A stretch of 64,000 bases of DNA, taken from Pleurodeles waltl (lineage: Eukaryota > Chordata > Amphibia > Caudata > Salamandridae). Positions 1 to 12,149 of the stretch are shown here, one piece after another (the first letter of the stretch is position 1; the number at the start of each line of letters is the position of its first letter). The DNA is taken from assembly GCF_031143425.1 (NCBI RefSeq), contig NC_090447.1, positions 137,225,106-137,289,105 on the forward strand, written 5' to 3'. The translations under genes were made by a program, and so were the position numbers. The notes under the pieces are model-generated. The model saw only the letters and a list, made by a program, of their open reading frames with translations. It was not told the DNA's origin and searched no databases.

Positions 1-1229
1 CTAATTCTGTATTGCTCTGCTCACATACCCGCGACAACGATCCTTGTACGTGGCCTCATAAGTATGGCAGGTATAATGCTCGCAAGAGATGCGTGTGAAC
101 AAGCCAAGGAAAAGGTACATATGTGAGTCCTCAGTTTTCAAAGATTATTATCACAAGCGTTTTGGCAGTAAGGCATAAAACGGTGGCCTATGTAGCTTAA
201 GTAAAAAAAAAACACTGTGAAACTTAGGCTTTCATTACACTGTTTGTCCAGCAGTGCTTGCGTTCTTAGTACTTTGTGAGTCTGAAAGATATACGTAGCA
301 CAGTTCTGGTCTCAATGCTTGTCAGTAGAATATACTCTTGTAGAGGGCGTGGTAACAGTTTTCTTTTTTTCGAGTGTTGCTATCCACTCATCAAGCAGAC
401 GTGTAGAAATCACTGCTGCTCCAATTTGGGATGAAGATCGTTCTGGAACTTGCAGTCGGAGCTGGTTTACAACTCATCACAAATTTAATGTTGTAGAATG
501 CCAGCGCTTCTACGACAACATTTAAAGATTCTTGCAATACACATTGAAGGTACATTACAACAGTCCCCCTCCACTTCTTCAGGGCTGAAGGGCTAACAGT
601 CTACTACACTGGGAGCTTAGGGCTCAGTTTGGTATCTGTATCTACATCCATATAAACATCCATGCTCAGGCACTCCATAAAATGTCTACCTTATATGAGC
701 CCACTGCTTTCTGCCTTCATTAGGCTTGTCAAATTGTCATAGTGGCATGATGCTCCTGAGATCTAGGTCCAATCTCTTCATATTCTTCACTGTACTTGCT
801 CCAGGTGTCTGAGCCTTCTCGGCTTGACACCTTTTGTCCCTTTTGTGTCAAAAGGTATGGCACAGGCCATGTTAAGATTAAATTATTCATTGTGACTATA
901 GCATGCAGTGAATGGCAAACCTTGATCCACATGAACAATAACAGAAGCCCATATGAAGGGCAAGAGACCTAAGAAAAAATGTAAACCAGACTGCACCACT
1001 TCAGAAATTGACCAACTTAATTGAGAGCAAATGGAATGTGGCAACCCGAAAGGGATACCATAAAGAATAAGATCAAATAGCACATGCAAAGCAACTGGAG
1101 TCCATTTCCCCAAAGATTCCCCACAAAGGAGAACACCAAGAATGTAAACTTCTCACAAACAAAACATAGCTAACCCAAATAGACAAAGCAATATCTGAGG
1201 AATGAACACACAAAGCCTAGAAGCATATA
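1..1229. other. Non-coding AT-rich stretch, no gene seen
   Basis: I see no convincing coding region, tRNA or complete repeat here. The open frames are short, unsupported by any motif, and conflict between strands. Intron or intergenic DNA cannot be told apart. Confidence 0.5.
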
Positions 1230-1251
1230 TTTGACAGCAGAAGTTATGCGT

Positions 1252-1410
1252 TCCAACAACATCTCAAAATGGCAGACCAAGGAGTTCCTGGAGCTGGAAA
1301 AACTACTTCAATATTCAGACAGAAGCCCTTTCCAGCAACGCCTCAGAATGGTGGACCAAGGAGTTACGAGAGCTGGAAAAACTACTGCAGTACTCAGAGA
1401 CAGAAAAACG
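1252..1410 (+). repeat. Two-copy 79-bp tandem duplication, coding-like
   Basis: Two direct copies begin at 1252 and 1331. Each carries a segment reading TKE(F/L)xELEKLLQYS. The period of 79 is not a multiple of three, so the two copies are open in different frames. The amphipathic, Glu/Lys/Leu-rich peptide looks like a helix or coiled-coil piece of an old retroelement or gene. I cannot name the source, and no longer frame extends from it. Confidence 0.5.
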
Positions 1411-1974
1411 AAAGTATAATTTAGTTCCAAATTAATTGCAAAAAATAGATCTCTGTATTGGATTGTACTTAGCTCCTCATAATTTTATGGAAAGATAGGA
1501 AGACGCAGGCAAAGGTCTTTGGCCGTGGGTTTTTGAATAACATTTTGGAGTACTTAAGTAGTACTGCTGTAGTACATCTTTAGGTTTTACAAAATGCAGT
1601 TTGTGAATAAGCTCCCTTAATATCAAAAAGGCTTTGAAGCAGACACAGAGCCCAGGCGATTGTGAAACTTCAATCCACATCTTTTAGACTGAGAGAGAGA
1701 GAACACAAAGATAGGGCCTCAAGTCAGTCTAGACAGATGCAACAGTGGGGTTTAAACATGTTGCCAACAAACTGGTATGAGACAATATCCGTTAGACCAA
1801 GAGTGAATACTTGAAGATACATAAAAGCATGACCATGGTGTGGCTGCAGAGGTCTAAACCATTAGGCCAAAATAAGCGTTTCCTAGGGCAGATGGAAATA
1901 TTAATTATGTGGCATACTTGGTGTAATTCTAATTTCAGGAATTTGATGTAGCATAATTCCCAATCCCACTAATG

Positions 1975-2290
1975 TCATATTAGGCCATTAAGTCACATTG
2001 CATGAAATGTTACTGCAAGCATGTGGGAACAACACAAGCAGCCTGAATGTGAGTGACTGCCTCCTCACATCAGAAATGATGAGATGATCCCGGTCTCATC
2101 TCATGTGAATGGGTGCCATCTTGGATTCAGGCATTTCCAAATGCTCTGGTCATTCATGCTTAGCCACAATAGAGAAGCCCTACTTCGAAAACAGGTGATG
2201 ATAGCAATTCATTTAGCCTGCTCCCTGGGATGCTTTAGGACAAATGAAGTTAAGCAGATGCAGGAATCAGGCTGAAACGTGTGGAACCCA
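1975..2290. repeat. Diverged repeat, copy 1 of 2
   Basis: This segment and 3000-3310 are diverged direct copies. Both share a 'TCTCATCTCA' block, then 'TTGGATTCAGGCAT', then 'AGCAATTCATTTA' and 'GATGCTTTAGGACAA', in the same order and spacing. The source family is unknown. It could be an old local duplication or two insertions of one repeat. Confidence 0.6.
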
Positions 2291-2999
2291 TATTAAAAAT
2301 GGAATCTGAGAGAACTGTCAAAGGCACATATGACATATGTGAGGTTGCATTTTGCACTAAAGTGTAGCACTAAATCTTGGATTTGCATTTTACAAAAATC
2401 CATGTGATTTCATGTAGTTTTCCCAATATTTCACATAATTATTCAAACCCAAGATATGCAACTTCAAACACCCATAAAACTTGCCAAGTGTAAACAGGGC
2501 ATTTATCAGACATACCACAGGGTCATAATCTGATATTACAGCAGACAATACATAAAAAGCCAGAGTATTAAACTGACTCAGAAAGAGCAAGCAGGTAAAG
2601 ACCAAGGCCCCATAAAATTACCATAAAACCATGGCAAGGTGGCCCTCACGCCCCCGAATGAATTTAAAGACCCACGAGCAACAGTAGGAGACCAGAAACG
2701 TGTATACATTTAGTGCATAACACCGCACATTTACTGAGTACTCTAACACCAGTAGTAACCAGTGACCAATGCCATGGAGCTCGCTGATCAGACAACTGAT
2801 CTTGAAGGAGGTCAATGCCAAGACAATAACCCATAACCTGTGGAGTACAGCATACAGCATACATACATCCGCACTGGGTACTGAACCCCTGAACCATTAC
2901 TATGGCTTAGTGCAATCTACATAATGTAGATCATGGAACAGCAATTTTAGTAATCGTTTGGATATGTTGTTGCAATAAGATGAACTGTGAAATTACATG

Positions 3000-3310
3000 T
3001 TTTAATTTATTCATATGAGGCAGCATATTTTTAAACCCTCAAACCATAGCAGTCAATATTGCTGCTAGTCACTAAAGTCAGAGCTGAAAGGGTGCATTTA
3101 CAAGTGTTGTATGGCAGCAAAGTCTCATCTCAAGTGATTTGGTGCCATTTTGGATTCAGGCATGCCCACACCCAGCGACATCCTCCTTCTAATTTACCAG
3201 ATAGAGTAGAAATGCCATGGAAAATGGGTAATGGTAGCAATTCATTTATCCTGCTTCCTGTGATGCTTTAGGACAAGGGAGTGTAGCAGATGCGGGACAC
3301 AAGCTATTAG
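3000..3310. repeat. Diverged repeat, copy 2 of 2
   Basis: Direct-orientation partner of the segment at 1975-2290, starting about 1.03 kb downstream. The short open frame at 3059-3271 overlaps it but is not conserved in the partner, so I do not treat it as a gene. Confidence 0.6.
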
Positions 3311-3559
3311 TCTGCTGGCTGGAATACCACATTATGATCTGAAGCACACAATCCGAGGGAACTTTGAAAGGCACGTATACTAACACTCTAGCAGAATGAT
3401 GGTAGCTGATCAGCAATGGAAGCTGTTACCAGAAAACACCAGATCACCAGCCTGTGTGCACCTGTGTGTTACTACCACAGTTAGGGTCTAGTACAAGATA
3501 AAACAAGCATTGACCAGGTCAACAATCCTTGCTTTGTTAAATAAAAGTCTTTTTTTATT

Positions 3560-4090
3560 GATTGATGACCTTATATGTGTAGTTGTCTAGATTAATGAGT
3601 AGGTGAAGACTAGATTGAATGAAAGTGCACAGATAAGTGAATGGATGAGTCAATGAGTAGATGGAGGTAAGTATTAATTAATTGGTGAGAACTAATTGCT
3701 TTCATCGATGAGGGAGTGATTAGGTGCAGAGATTCACTGTGGATGAATTGTATGCATGAGTGCACGGATTAATACATTTTTGGAGGGTACTGGATAAAGA
3801 GAAGGGTGCATTTATTGTGTGGCCTATCAAGTGTATGGATGGGTGGAAGAGTGACGAATAAGAGTACATGAATTGATGAATGAACAGGATGATGATTGTG
3901 TGCATGGTTGCCTGAAGTAAGGGTGGTAGAGGTGGCCACAGTCCCTTTACAAACTGAAGGGTGCTCACCAATCCAAACATTTAAGCTACATTTTTAATTC
4001 CCACACTCAGCCATTCATCTATCTATGCACCCAGTCAATCATCCAATGTTGCAGTTACCTATTCATTGATACATTGTCACACCCATTGTC
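3560..4090. repeat. Degenerate ATGA/GAAT-type simple repeat
   Basis: The stretch is full of irregular GATGAAT, AATGAGT and GTGAATG words with mixed spacing, as expected of an old decayed tetranucleotide array. The last part (4000-4090) has the complementary word bias (ATTCAT, CAATCA). No coding signal. Confidence 0.5.
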
Positions 4091-4099
4091 TCTCTGATC

Positions 4100-5815
4100 C
4101 ACAATATCACACACAAGCTAGTCAATCAATGATGGAGCTCTACAGATTTAAAAAAGCCAGATATGAACATCTAAAAAGTGTTCTTTATTGTAGAGCTGTC
4201 TCTAGAACAATGTTTCCCAAACTGTGTATTGAGAGACGATTTTTGCTTAGTCGAGAAGTCTGAGCAATAAATAAAGATGTCTTTAAATTCGGTGTTCATC
4301 CTGCCACATTTGCTGGGATTCATAGAAGTCAAATATCAGGCTTTGTCTTTTGACAATTTGCTGCTTATTCTTTATTATGTGAAATGGTGTTTACTTTTCC
4401 TTATTTGACTGCAACGTGAGAGGAGTTTTTAAAGCGCATTATGTGACAATCATGCTGGAATACGAAGGGAAAGGCTGTAGGAAGCTGCTTTTTTCAAAAC
4501 ACAATAAAATAGAAATGCCTCTAAATGAACTGTAAGTATTCAGGAGTTAGGAGATCAAAAATTAAACACATTTTTCGTAATTCTGAAGTGTGATGGAAGC
4601 AGAGATATCATTAGGATAAAAAAAATCTACTTGGTGATGCACAAATGATAACTATTGACAGAAACCCGGTTTCCACACATTATTATTTGTGAGCTGTATA
4701 GTTTTATATGTAAACCTGGGTGTCTGTGCAAATTCTGTGGCCATTCCAATGGGAAAAATGCTGTCTGTAAATGACATTAAAAAAAGTGCCCTGCCTCATG
4801 TTCATTAAAGGTAAGTGGGTCAAGAAAGTTTGCTGTCCTAAAACTGGGTCATGGTTCTAAAATGTTGGGCAAGCAGTGCTGTAGAATATTGATGAATGTG
4901 CACATTAGTATGTTGGGTGAAAAGAGAGCATTGAGTAATACATTATCACCCTGTTTTTTTATCTACATTTTAAAGGATTAATAATGGGAATTGATATTTC
5001 TGCATGGAGCTGCAAATGGACAATAGTCATACTTCTTCATTTTAGGTATGTAAATATGGGCTGACAATGACATTACAAGCAGGTTTTAAGATTTTCATGC
5101 AGTGGAGGTAATACTGTTGAATGGTGACAGAGCTGTTTACTGTGAAAAGAATAGAAATCTGTAAAGAATGGTACTGCGACAACTATCCAGTGTCCATATT
5201 TGAGGGTATTTTTAACCTACTGTTTTCACATTCATAAATCAATGCTTAGTGTCTTGATACAGGTGGCCCATTAACAGTTAACAGTGGTGCAATATTTATC
5301 ACACCCGGTAATTAGCTGATTTGATAAAGTTAACAGCCTATGTGAATTTTAACAGGTCAAACAGAATTCAACGAGGTGGAAAAGCAGGACATGCAGATTT
5401 TTAAATGGTAAGCAACTACATAGTCATGTACTTCATGACTTCCCCAAAAAGTCACAATAAGTAATAATGATTGCATCCAATGAATTCCTAACGCGCCAGT
5501 GTCGGAGTTTGCATCATATGTGAAAATTCTTACATCAGTTCAGGGCCTACTTGCAGTCAGACCCATAATCCGAAAGATAACGCTATTGGCTGAGTGTCCA
5601 ACTAGAGAACCGCAAATCACAGGTTCCAATGCTAAAAGGACTGACACTGTCTTTACATTTTTCCCATGTTCATACCAAAACAACCATATAGTTGGGTAAT
5701 AGTCATACCTAGTAATGTCCTCAAAAATAGATAGGATTCTCATCTGTAAAACAGTCATTGTGTATGACACATGTTAGAGCAGTTCTTTATATGATTCTAC
5801 ACCTGTTAACATTAT
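4100..5815. other. Non-coding AT-rich stretch, no gene seen
   Basis: No feature is recognised. The two overlapping small frames near 5500-5770 lie on opposite strands and match nothing I know. Confidence 0.5.
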
Positions 5816-5819
5816 GTTA

Positions 5820-6641
5820 GACCTGTCATCATTTAGGGTGGCTTTCCCTCTAAATGTTGCCAGCTTGCCTCATAGTTTTGTTGACTCTTGTTAGCTTTAG
5901 GACACTTTATCACAGCTGACCAGTGCTAAAGTGCATGTGCTTCTCCTCTAAACATGGTAACATTGGTTTATACACAGTTGGCATATTTAATTTACTTGTA
6001 AGTCCTTTGTAAAGTGGTATACCATATACCTAGGGCATGTAATTAGAATGCTACTAGTGGTCATGCACAACTGATTGTGTTACCTACTGAAGTAGCCTTT
6101 TAAACATGTCTCAGGCCTGCCACTGCAGAGCCTGTGTGCAGTTTGATTGCCCCTTCGACTTGGCATTTAAAAACCCTTGCCAAGCCTGAAACTCCCCCTT
6201 TGTTACATATAAGCCACCCCGAAGGTAGGACCTATGTAGGACATAGGGCAGAGTGTTATGTAACTGAAAGGTAGGGCATTTACTTTTAAGTTTTACATGT
6301 CCTGGTAGTGAAAACTCCCAAAGTTGTTTTTCACTACTGTGAGTCCTACTACTCTCATAGGTTAACATTGGGAATTCCTTAATACACTTTTAAGTTGTAA
6401 TTCCTGATTAGAAAAGATTAGCAGTCAAATGTCTCAAATCTTTGGAATGGTAATGAAAGATGCTCCTTTCTGGCAAGGTCGGATTTAACATTATTGTTTT
6501 AGAAATGCCACTTGTACAGAGTGGGATTTCTCCGCTCTTACAGCTGTGTGTACCTGCAGCCTGTCTCCAAAACATGTCTGGGTGAATGACAGCTACAATT
6601 TATGCATTTCCTCTGCACAGCCACAAACACAGGAAGATTAA
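5820..6641. repeat. Probable interspersed repeat, left part, interrupted by a MITE
   Basis: The text around 5985-6370 (runs such as 'TTACTTGTAAGTCC' and 'AACATGTCTCAGGCCTGCC') resembles a family I associate with newt genomes. The Harbinger-type element at 6642-7558 cuts into this region. Family assignment rests on general recollection of newt repeats, not on a second copy in this window. Confidence 0.35.
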
Positions 6642-7558
6642 GGGGGTCATTACAACCCTGGCGGAAGGCGGAGAACCGGCGGTAAGACCGCCAACAGGCT
6701 GGCGGTCTTACTCTGTGGAATTATGACCATGGTGGTTACCGCCATGGTCATCTGCCGGTTCTCCGTTCCGCCCACCGGGCTGGAGACCTTGGTCTCTAGC
6801 CCGCCGGCCGTCACTATACCGCCGGCGGTATTTGGACCCGGCTTACCGCCGTGGATTTCCAGCGGTTTGAACCGCCATGAAATCCATGGCGGTAAGCACT
6901 ATCAGTGCCAGGGAATTCCTTCCCTGGCACTGATAGGGGTCTCCCCCACCCCCAACCCCCACCCTGACTCCCTCACCTACCCCCACCACCCCTGCCACCC
7001 CCCAAAGGTGACATACATGCCTACATCCACACACACAGTCATACACGGACACCCACATTCAAACATACACGCACACATACATATAGACATACCCACAGAC
7101 ATACACGCACTCATTCCCATACACACAACACCCCCGCAGGCATACACGCACTCACACACCCCCTCTACATACATACACGCACACCCCCATGCACCCACAC
7201 AACACTCAATACCCCCTCACCCCCCCTCCCCTCACGGACGATCGACTTGCCTGGTCCGACGATCCTCCGGGAGGGGACGAGAGCCATGGGGGCAGCTCCG
7301 CCGACATCACACCGCCACGGTGAATCACAGGACGTGATTCACTGGGCGGTGTTCTGTTGGCGTGGCGGTGGAGGTTGAGCAACATCCACTTCCCCGCCTC
7401 CTGCCTGTATGGCTGTTGGCGGCTCTCCGTCCGTAAAAGGACGGAGAGCTGCCAACGGTCATAATAGGCCGAGTGGCAAACCGCCACCAATGGTGGTCTT
7501 CCGCACGGCGGTCCCTCGCCGGTCTTCAAAAAAGACCGCCAAGGTCAAAATTACCCCC
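6642..7558. mobile_element. Non-autonomous Harbinger-type element (MITE), 917 bp
   Basis: The ends read GGGGGTCATTACAACC on the left and GGGGGTAATTTTGACC on the right after complementing, each followed by a GGCGG-rich block. TAA directly flanks both ends (6639-6641 and 7559-7561), the target duplication expected of PIF/Harbinger. The left subterminal part (GGCGGTAAGACCGCCAACAGG) matches the corresponding end of the full-length Harbinger copies in this window. The interior has no transposase. It is a CA-rich array plus GC-rich inverted segments such as GTGAATCAC...GTGATTCAC near 7320-7342. It was presumably moved in trans by a related autonomous element. Confidence 0.85.
6985..7215 (+). repeat. 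CA/TACA-rich microsatellite inside the MITE
   Basis: Imperfect repeats of ACAC, CATACA and CACTCA on the + strand. They create spurious Pro/Thr/His-rich frames on + and Gly/Val/Cys-rich frames on -, which I do not call genes. Confidence 0.75.
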
Positions 7559-7561
7559 TAA

Positions 7562-8060
7562 GTGTGTCTGAGTGCTCATCTGCATTTATCTACATTCTGA
7601 CAGCTCTTCCTGAGCAGGAAGGGTTGGAACACCTACACCTGAATAGGTAGTGCCTGTCCACACCCAAAAGGCTGAATATCACCTACTGATAGTCTGGAGC
7701 CAGGGCCAAGGAAGAAAGCACCAAATCACAAAAAGCGTGATCTGCGGAACAGAATCTAGCTGCATGCCAAATTTGATGTAAGTCCGTTCAGTGGTTCAGG
7801 CTGTAGGCGTGTCTAAAAAATGAATGAAGAGAATGCATTCTGGGCCCCTTTTTCTTGGCCTCTGCTTGACAGATCACCCTGAAACTTTCAAGACAGAAGC
7901 TGAACTTAGCAAAGTATATGTTTCGAAAGTTTCGTGAAGATTCATCAAGCAACACAAAAGTTATAGACTATACAAAACAAATGCTCTTCCGAGAGAAACT
8001 AGGTCCTACCTATAAATAACTAGTGGTGACTGCCACTAGGTAATCTATATATACATATAT
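7562..8060. repeat. Probable interspersed repeat, right part
   Basis: Continuation of repeat-like DNA after the MITE. The block 7765-8000 (words such as 'GGCTGTAGGCGTGTCTAAAAA' split by substitutions, 'CTGCTTGACAGATC') also looks like a high-copy newt repeat fragment. No coding capacity. Family recognition is from memory and unverified. Confidence 0.35.
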
Positions 8061-9994
8061 ATCATGTAGTAAAAAAAGGCAATCCCTATGGGGAAATATT
8101 TGAAACAAATTGAATGTATTCAGAAAAGTAAAAAAGCAGCGCTGTCTCCAGTGTATGCACTAACTTTTGAATTTTTGAAATAGTTATTGTGCTTTAGCTA
8201 TCACATTTTCAAGAAAAAGATGTGCATGTAACCTGTCTATCCATGGCACTGAAGCCACTCATCATATTGCAGTGGTAGAAGGAAGGCAATCTGCTGGTAC
8301 CTATGCCCAATGCCAGATGCTGAACTGACTCCACTGATCATTGATCCTGTGGTAGTAGAGGCATCATTCTGATGCACAAAGAAGGGTGTAACTTGAATGA
8401 GCTAACTCTGTGTTAGCCACAAGACAGTTTTGTAGAGGAGTGTGTCCATCAACACGTCCAGGTGCTTCAGAAGAAAAAGGAGGCAGCTGCCCAAAAAATG
8501 GCGCTCTTGATTAGTATGGAGTTATTGCTACTGAAGGTGTATCTGAATGGATAGCAAGTTCAAATGGTGCCACATGCAGCACATCCAACATCATGTAGTT
8601 GACAATCCCTGACAGTTGGATCACAAACTTTGCCCTGGGAGCTTCTGAGATGTTCAATATCCAGGAATAGTATCCTGTTGGCAATAAGTGAAACACTTTT
8701 CTGGTGGTTGTTCATTCTGCTTTGCAATTCTGTTTTGAAGGCTGGGAGTGGGTGCAGCCAGCCTGTAGTTTGCATGACAAAAAGGCTATGCAACTAAAAG
8801 AGGGTTTTATAATTATATACACAATATCATTGTAAAAGAAAGTTAACATGTAGTTGAAACAAAGAAATATTGTTGAGGGAACTGTGTTTATCCTAATATT
8901 AGATAATGTAGGCCTCAATTTCAAAATGGTTGGTGCTGTTTGCAGTCATTTTTCGGCATGTACATTTTTGTTTTCGTTTCACTGTGTACACAGGCCATTC
9001 ATGTACAAGCACCTGAGGGTGAATCTTCTGCGCGCCTCACCTGTTCAGACCACACTGATTTCCCAGGAGAAATTGTCACTGTGTATTAACAATTTAAGTG
9101 TCTGATGGGCACCAGGGATAGGAACTGCAATATGTAAATCTGTGCGATAGTGCTGTGAACCTGCAGCATTCTTCCTTAAACTGATTGCTTCAAACCGTGT
9201 GACTCTTAAACAATTGTGTTGATGTATGACTTTCACTGTAATGTGCACTGATACTGAGGAGGCAACACTATGTTGGTCTGACCTCTGCCTTATTACTTAT
9301 TTGAGCTGAACTATACGTGGTACTGCTATTTTACTACATATAGGTTTTTCTGAGTAGCATGGTATTACATGATAATTGATTAGCTGACTGACTCCTAACA
9401 ATTTAATTTTGCCTTCAGTAATGATTTGAATCCTTCAGTAGACCTTCATGGTTATTAATTGGAAATCTTTATCCTGTTTTCATTGTAAAGTCTAATGTTC
9501 TTTACAGGTTGTCCTGTAATGTAGTTGACCAGATCCAGTTGAGAAGCACAAAATCCTTGGGGGATTAATCCTGCTCCAAGTCTACCAAAAAGTGCCTTAT
9601 ATTGACATATTAGTAAAAGTACCATCATGTTCATGCTTTTGACTTTTGTGTAGCAACTGCCACTTCATCAAAAAACTAAAAGCAAACTCTTTCCCCTTCA
9701 GCAAAGTCCTTATGCATGATGAATGATGCTCAAAACACAGAATGGCTACTCTATGGGATGATCTAAAATGTGAAAGACATTTCTAATAAAGCAATGACTG
9801 AATGGTGCTGGCCCACCATATGTAGGTTGACCAGAAAGATGATTCAAAATGTCAAAATGTGAATAACCGTTCCAGCAGACAGAGGGCTGATAAAAGCCTA
9901 AGTATTCTTTTATTTCTTTGTTACATGAGTCTTTCAGACTGCTAATTTCCCAGTGGGTGTCCTTATCTCTGAACAAACACCTTTACCATTAACA
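8061..9994. other. Unresolved region upstream of ERV1; may hold its 5' LTR
   Basis: No gene is recognised. If the primer-binding-site-like sequence at 9995 is real, the bases ending in AACA at 9994 would be the end of a 5' LTR lying in this stretch. I cannot define its start because no second LTR copy is visible in the window. Confidence 0.3.
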
Positions 9995-10012
9995 TGGCGA
10001 CCCCGCAATGGA
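9995..10012 (+). promoter_or_regulatory. Possible primer binding site of ERV1
   Basis: TGGCGACCCCGCAATGG directly follows AACA. TGGCGACC is the kind of start expected for a site matching a tRNA 3' end, possibly tRNA-Arg. There is no second LTR to confirm the boundary, so this is tentative. Confidence 0.3.
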
Positions 10013-10499
10013 TAGCAATTGCAGTAAATATGTGACCCCCCTTATTGCACACTTGTTGGCAAATGGCCTAGCGGCCCAGGGGGGCAAGTCACATTTGTTG
10101 TTGAGACTCATCCAGCCTACAGAACAGAATCTTTTTATTCGTTGGTCACTTTTCCAGCAGTTGATGGGAACACAAATACATTTCATCACCATACATCTGC
10201 ATATATACCTGCACAATACAGAGCTTATGCATATTTAGAAATACCTTTATCTTATCAAGAACATAATTATTGGCCTTCATGGCGCCCTACCACATACAGA
10301 ATTACAAATTAGGTTAGGTCCTCTGAGCAATGATGGCCCGACGTGGCCTTATTGACCACATGCACACTGCACCCTGATGCAGCAACCTTAGCCGTAGCTG
10401 AGGATCGCCGCTTATATACAGAGCTCACTGGAATATACAGACTATTAGTATAATTTGTGATGCAAACATTAAATACTAACTCAGCACATGCTGTCTCAG

Positions 10500-10960
10500 C
10501 ACAACCACATGCAGTTACTCCAGGCATTAACCCTGCAACTGTACATTCAATCATGGGTAAAGCACCCGCTAAGAGGGAGGAAATTCCGCTTTGGTGAGCT
10601 CAAAAAATAAACGCGCTCGAAGCAGTCTTTCCCCAAATGGGTCCTCAGGACAAACATAGAATCCTCACAATGTGCTTGCCATTTGGGATGGTTCCCTTGG
10701 TAGATAACTGGAACACATGTGGCATGGTATATGCCATGCCCTATACTACCGCACACAATACACCAACACTTGCCAATCTTCTGAAAGTGTTAAAACAAAT
10801 TTAAGAGCAATACAGGGCTGCCCGAGCCCTGGACTTGGGGATGCAATTAATGGGAAATGTTGCCACTGTGTCTTCAATCATTTTAATTAACCTTAAAGGG
10901 AAGCAGTTGTACTAGTAGTACGCCTGTGGCCCTGGAACGTTCCTGTACAGGGAGCAGCCA
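10500..10960 (+). pseudogene. gag: ERV1 gag fragment (capsid-like)
   Basis: One + frame from about 10512 is open over most of its length, with an internal TGA near 10592 and a TAA near 10801. It encodes a helical, Leu/Met-rich segment with motifs such as PGINPATVH and PQDKHRIL, upstream of a protease in the normal place for Gag. I base the call on position and character; I could not match it to a named capsid family. Sequence between 9995 and 10500 may include more N-terminal Gag but is too broken to call. Confidence 0.45.
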
Positions 10961-11349
10961 AAATTATCGCTGAGACCTACTCTAGTATTAGTCAAGATAG
11001 TCTGGGGCCAGACCCATTAAATCACAATTATAAGATAGATCTAATAATGAATTTACTAAACAAGTACTTGAATGTTCCAAAAAGCACTGGGATAAAAAAC
11101 AACAAACACCTAAAAAAAGAAAGGGGAAAATCTTCACATTTGGAGGCCCCTAAAAGCTCCTGACAGATATAAATATACTGATAACACACCAATCTTGTTC
11201 CTTTCAGGACTCCCCAGAAAAACACAGTGAGAGAGGTGGGCGGTCAGAGCAGCGAACAGACTACCTGAAACCGAGGAAAGACTCACAGAACTCGTTCAAA
11301 GTTTCTGTTAAGAAAGAAGAGAAACTTCCCCGAAAAAATCCCCAGTTCA

Positions 11350-11760
11350 AAAAGAAAATAGTGGCAGCAGTTGCAATACGACATGCCACTCAGGAAGAGG
11401 GCTTTACTGAAGAACAGGAAGTGGGCATTGGCACTGCTAGACAGTGCTGCAGAGGTCACAATAGTTTCCCGGGATCTTCAAGAGCATCTGGAGGTGAAAG
11501 CAACTGCTGACTTCTTACAAGTTGATACTGCGGAAATACATGTCTCCACACCCGACAGGGTGTATAAAGTTAATATACACTTGGAAGGAGACATTGAACA
11601 CACAATCAATGCTATCTTTTGGGACTGTGTCATTACCATTTATGATATTTTACTGGCCAAAAAGGATTGGCCACCAGAACTTGTCCGTTATCTCCCTTAT
11701 GGAAAAGATATTATTGAAAAATCTTTATCGCCCCTTGTTCCCAGAAAGCTCGTAGAAATA
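11350..11760 (+). pseudogene. pro: ERV1 retroviral aspartic protease
   Basis: The frame starting at 11371 shows LALLDSAAEVTIVS, which fits the retroviral protease active-site loop (ALLDTGAxxTIV), here with DSA in place of DTG or DSG. Further on comes the linker toward reverse transcriptase (KKDWPPELVRYLP), so protease and polymerase were in one frame. The frame continues to 11874, but the RT segment follows in another frame, indicating a frameshift between about 11760 and 11800. Inactive as it stands. Confidence 0.65.
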
Positions 11761-11797
11761 CACGCCATTGCGTTATACTTCAACCATGTAGGGTGGG

Positions 11798-12135
11798 ATG
11801 AGGGTTTCCCCCTATCACCTAATACCAATCAAATCGCAACCTCCACCCCAATATCCAATAAAACATGCAGCTAAAGCACCCATGAGGGAAATTCTCAAAC
11901 AATTAGAGTACCAGGGCGTAATTGAACTCTGTGTCTCACCAATGAACAATCCATTGTTCCTTGTCACTAAACCTGACCATTCCTACAGAATAGTTTTAGA
12001 CTATAGACATTTAAACAGTCACACTTGCACATTTGCTATACAAAATGCACACAGCACAGCACTTATGAACAACATAGTGTGCAAAAAATACAAAATGACG
12101 TGGCTATTCCCTACAAATCTTTCTGCCAAAAAATA
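11798..12135 (+). pseudogene. pol: ERV1 reverse transcriptase, N-terminal part only
   Basis: The frame reads ILKQLEYQGVIE, then PLFLVTKPD and RIVLDYRHLNSH. These are the fingers of a retroviral RT, where a primer-grip-side KPD(G) block is followed by the VLDYR block. A QNAHS motif follows, which I link to the foamy group. The sequence then runs almost directly into RNase H, so most of the palm including the catalytic YxDD box is missing. This is an internal deletion of roughly the central RT domain, and the copy cannot make active RT. Confidence 0.7.
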
Positions 12136-12149
12136 GTGCCTGAAAGTAG

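Noticed and set aside
6723..7337. 204-codon + frame in the MITE
   Set aside because: Created by CA-type repeats (Pro/Thr/His/Ile periodicity). No homologue among the full-length copies.
9993..10025. A tRNA-Arg-like 5' half (CAATGGATAGC)
   Set aside because: No cloverleaf can be completed downstream. A primer-binding-site reading is preferred, though weak.
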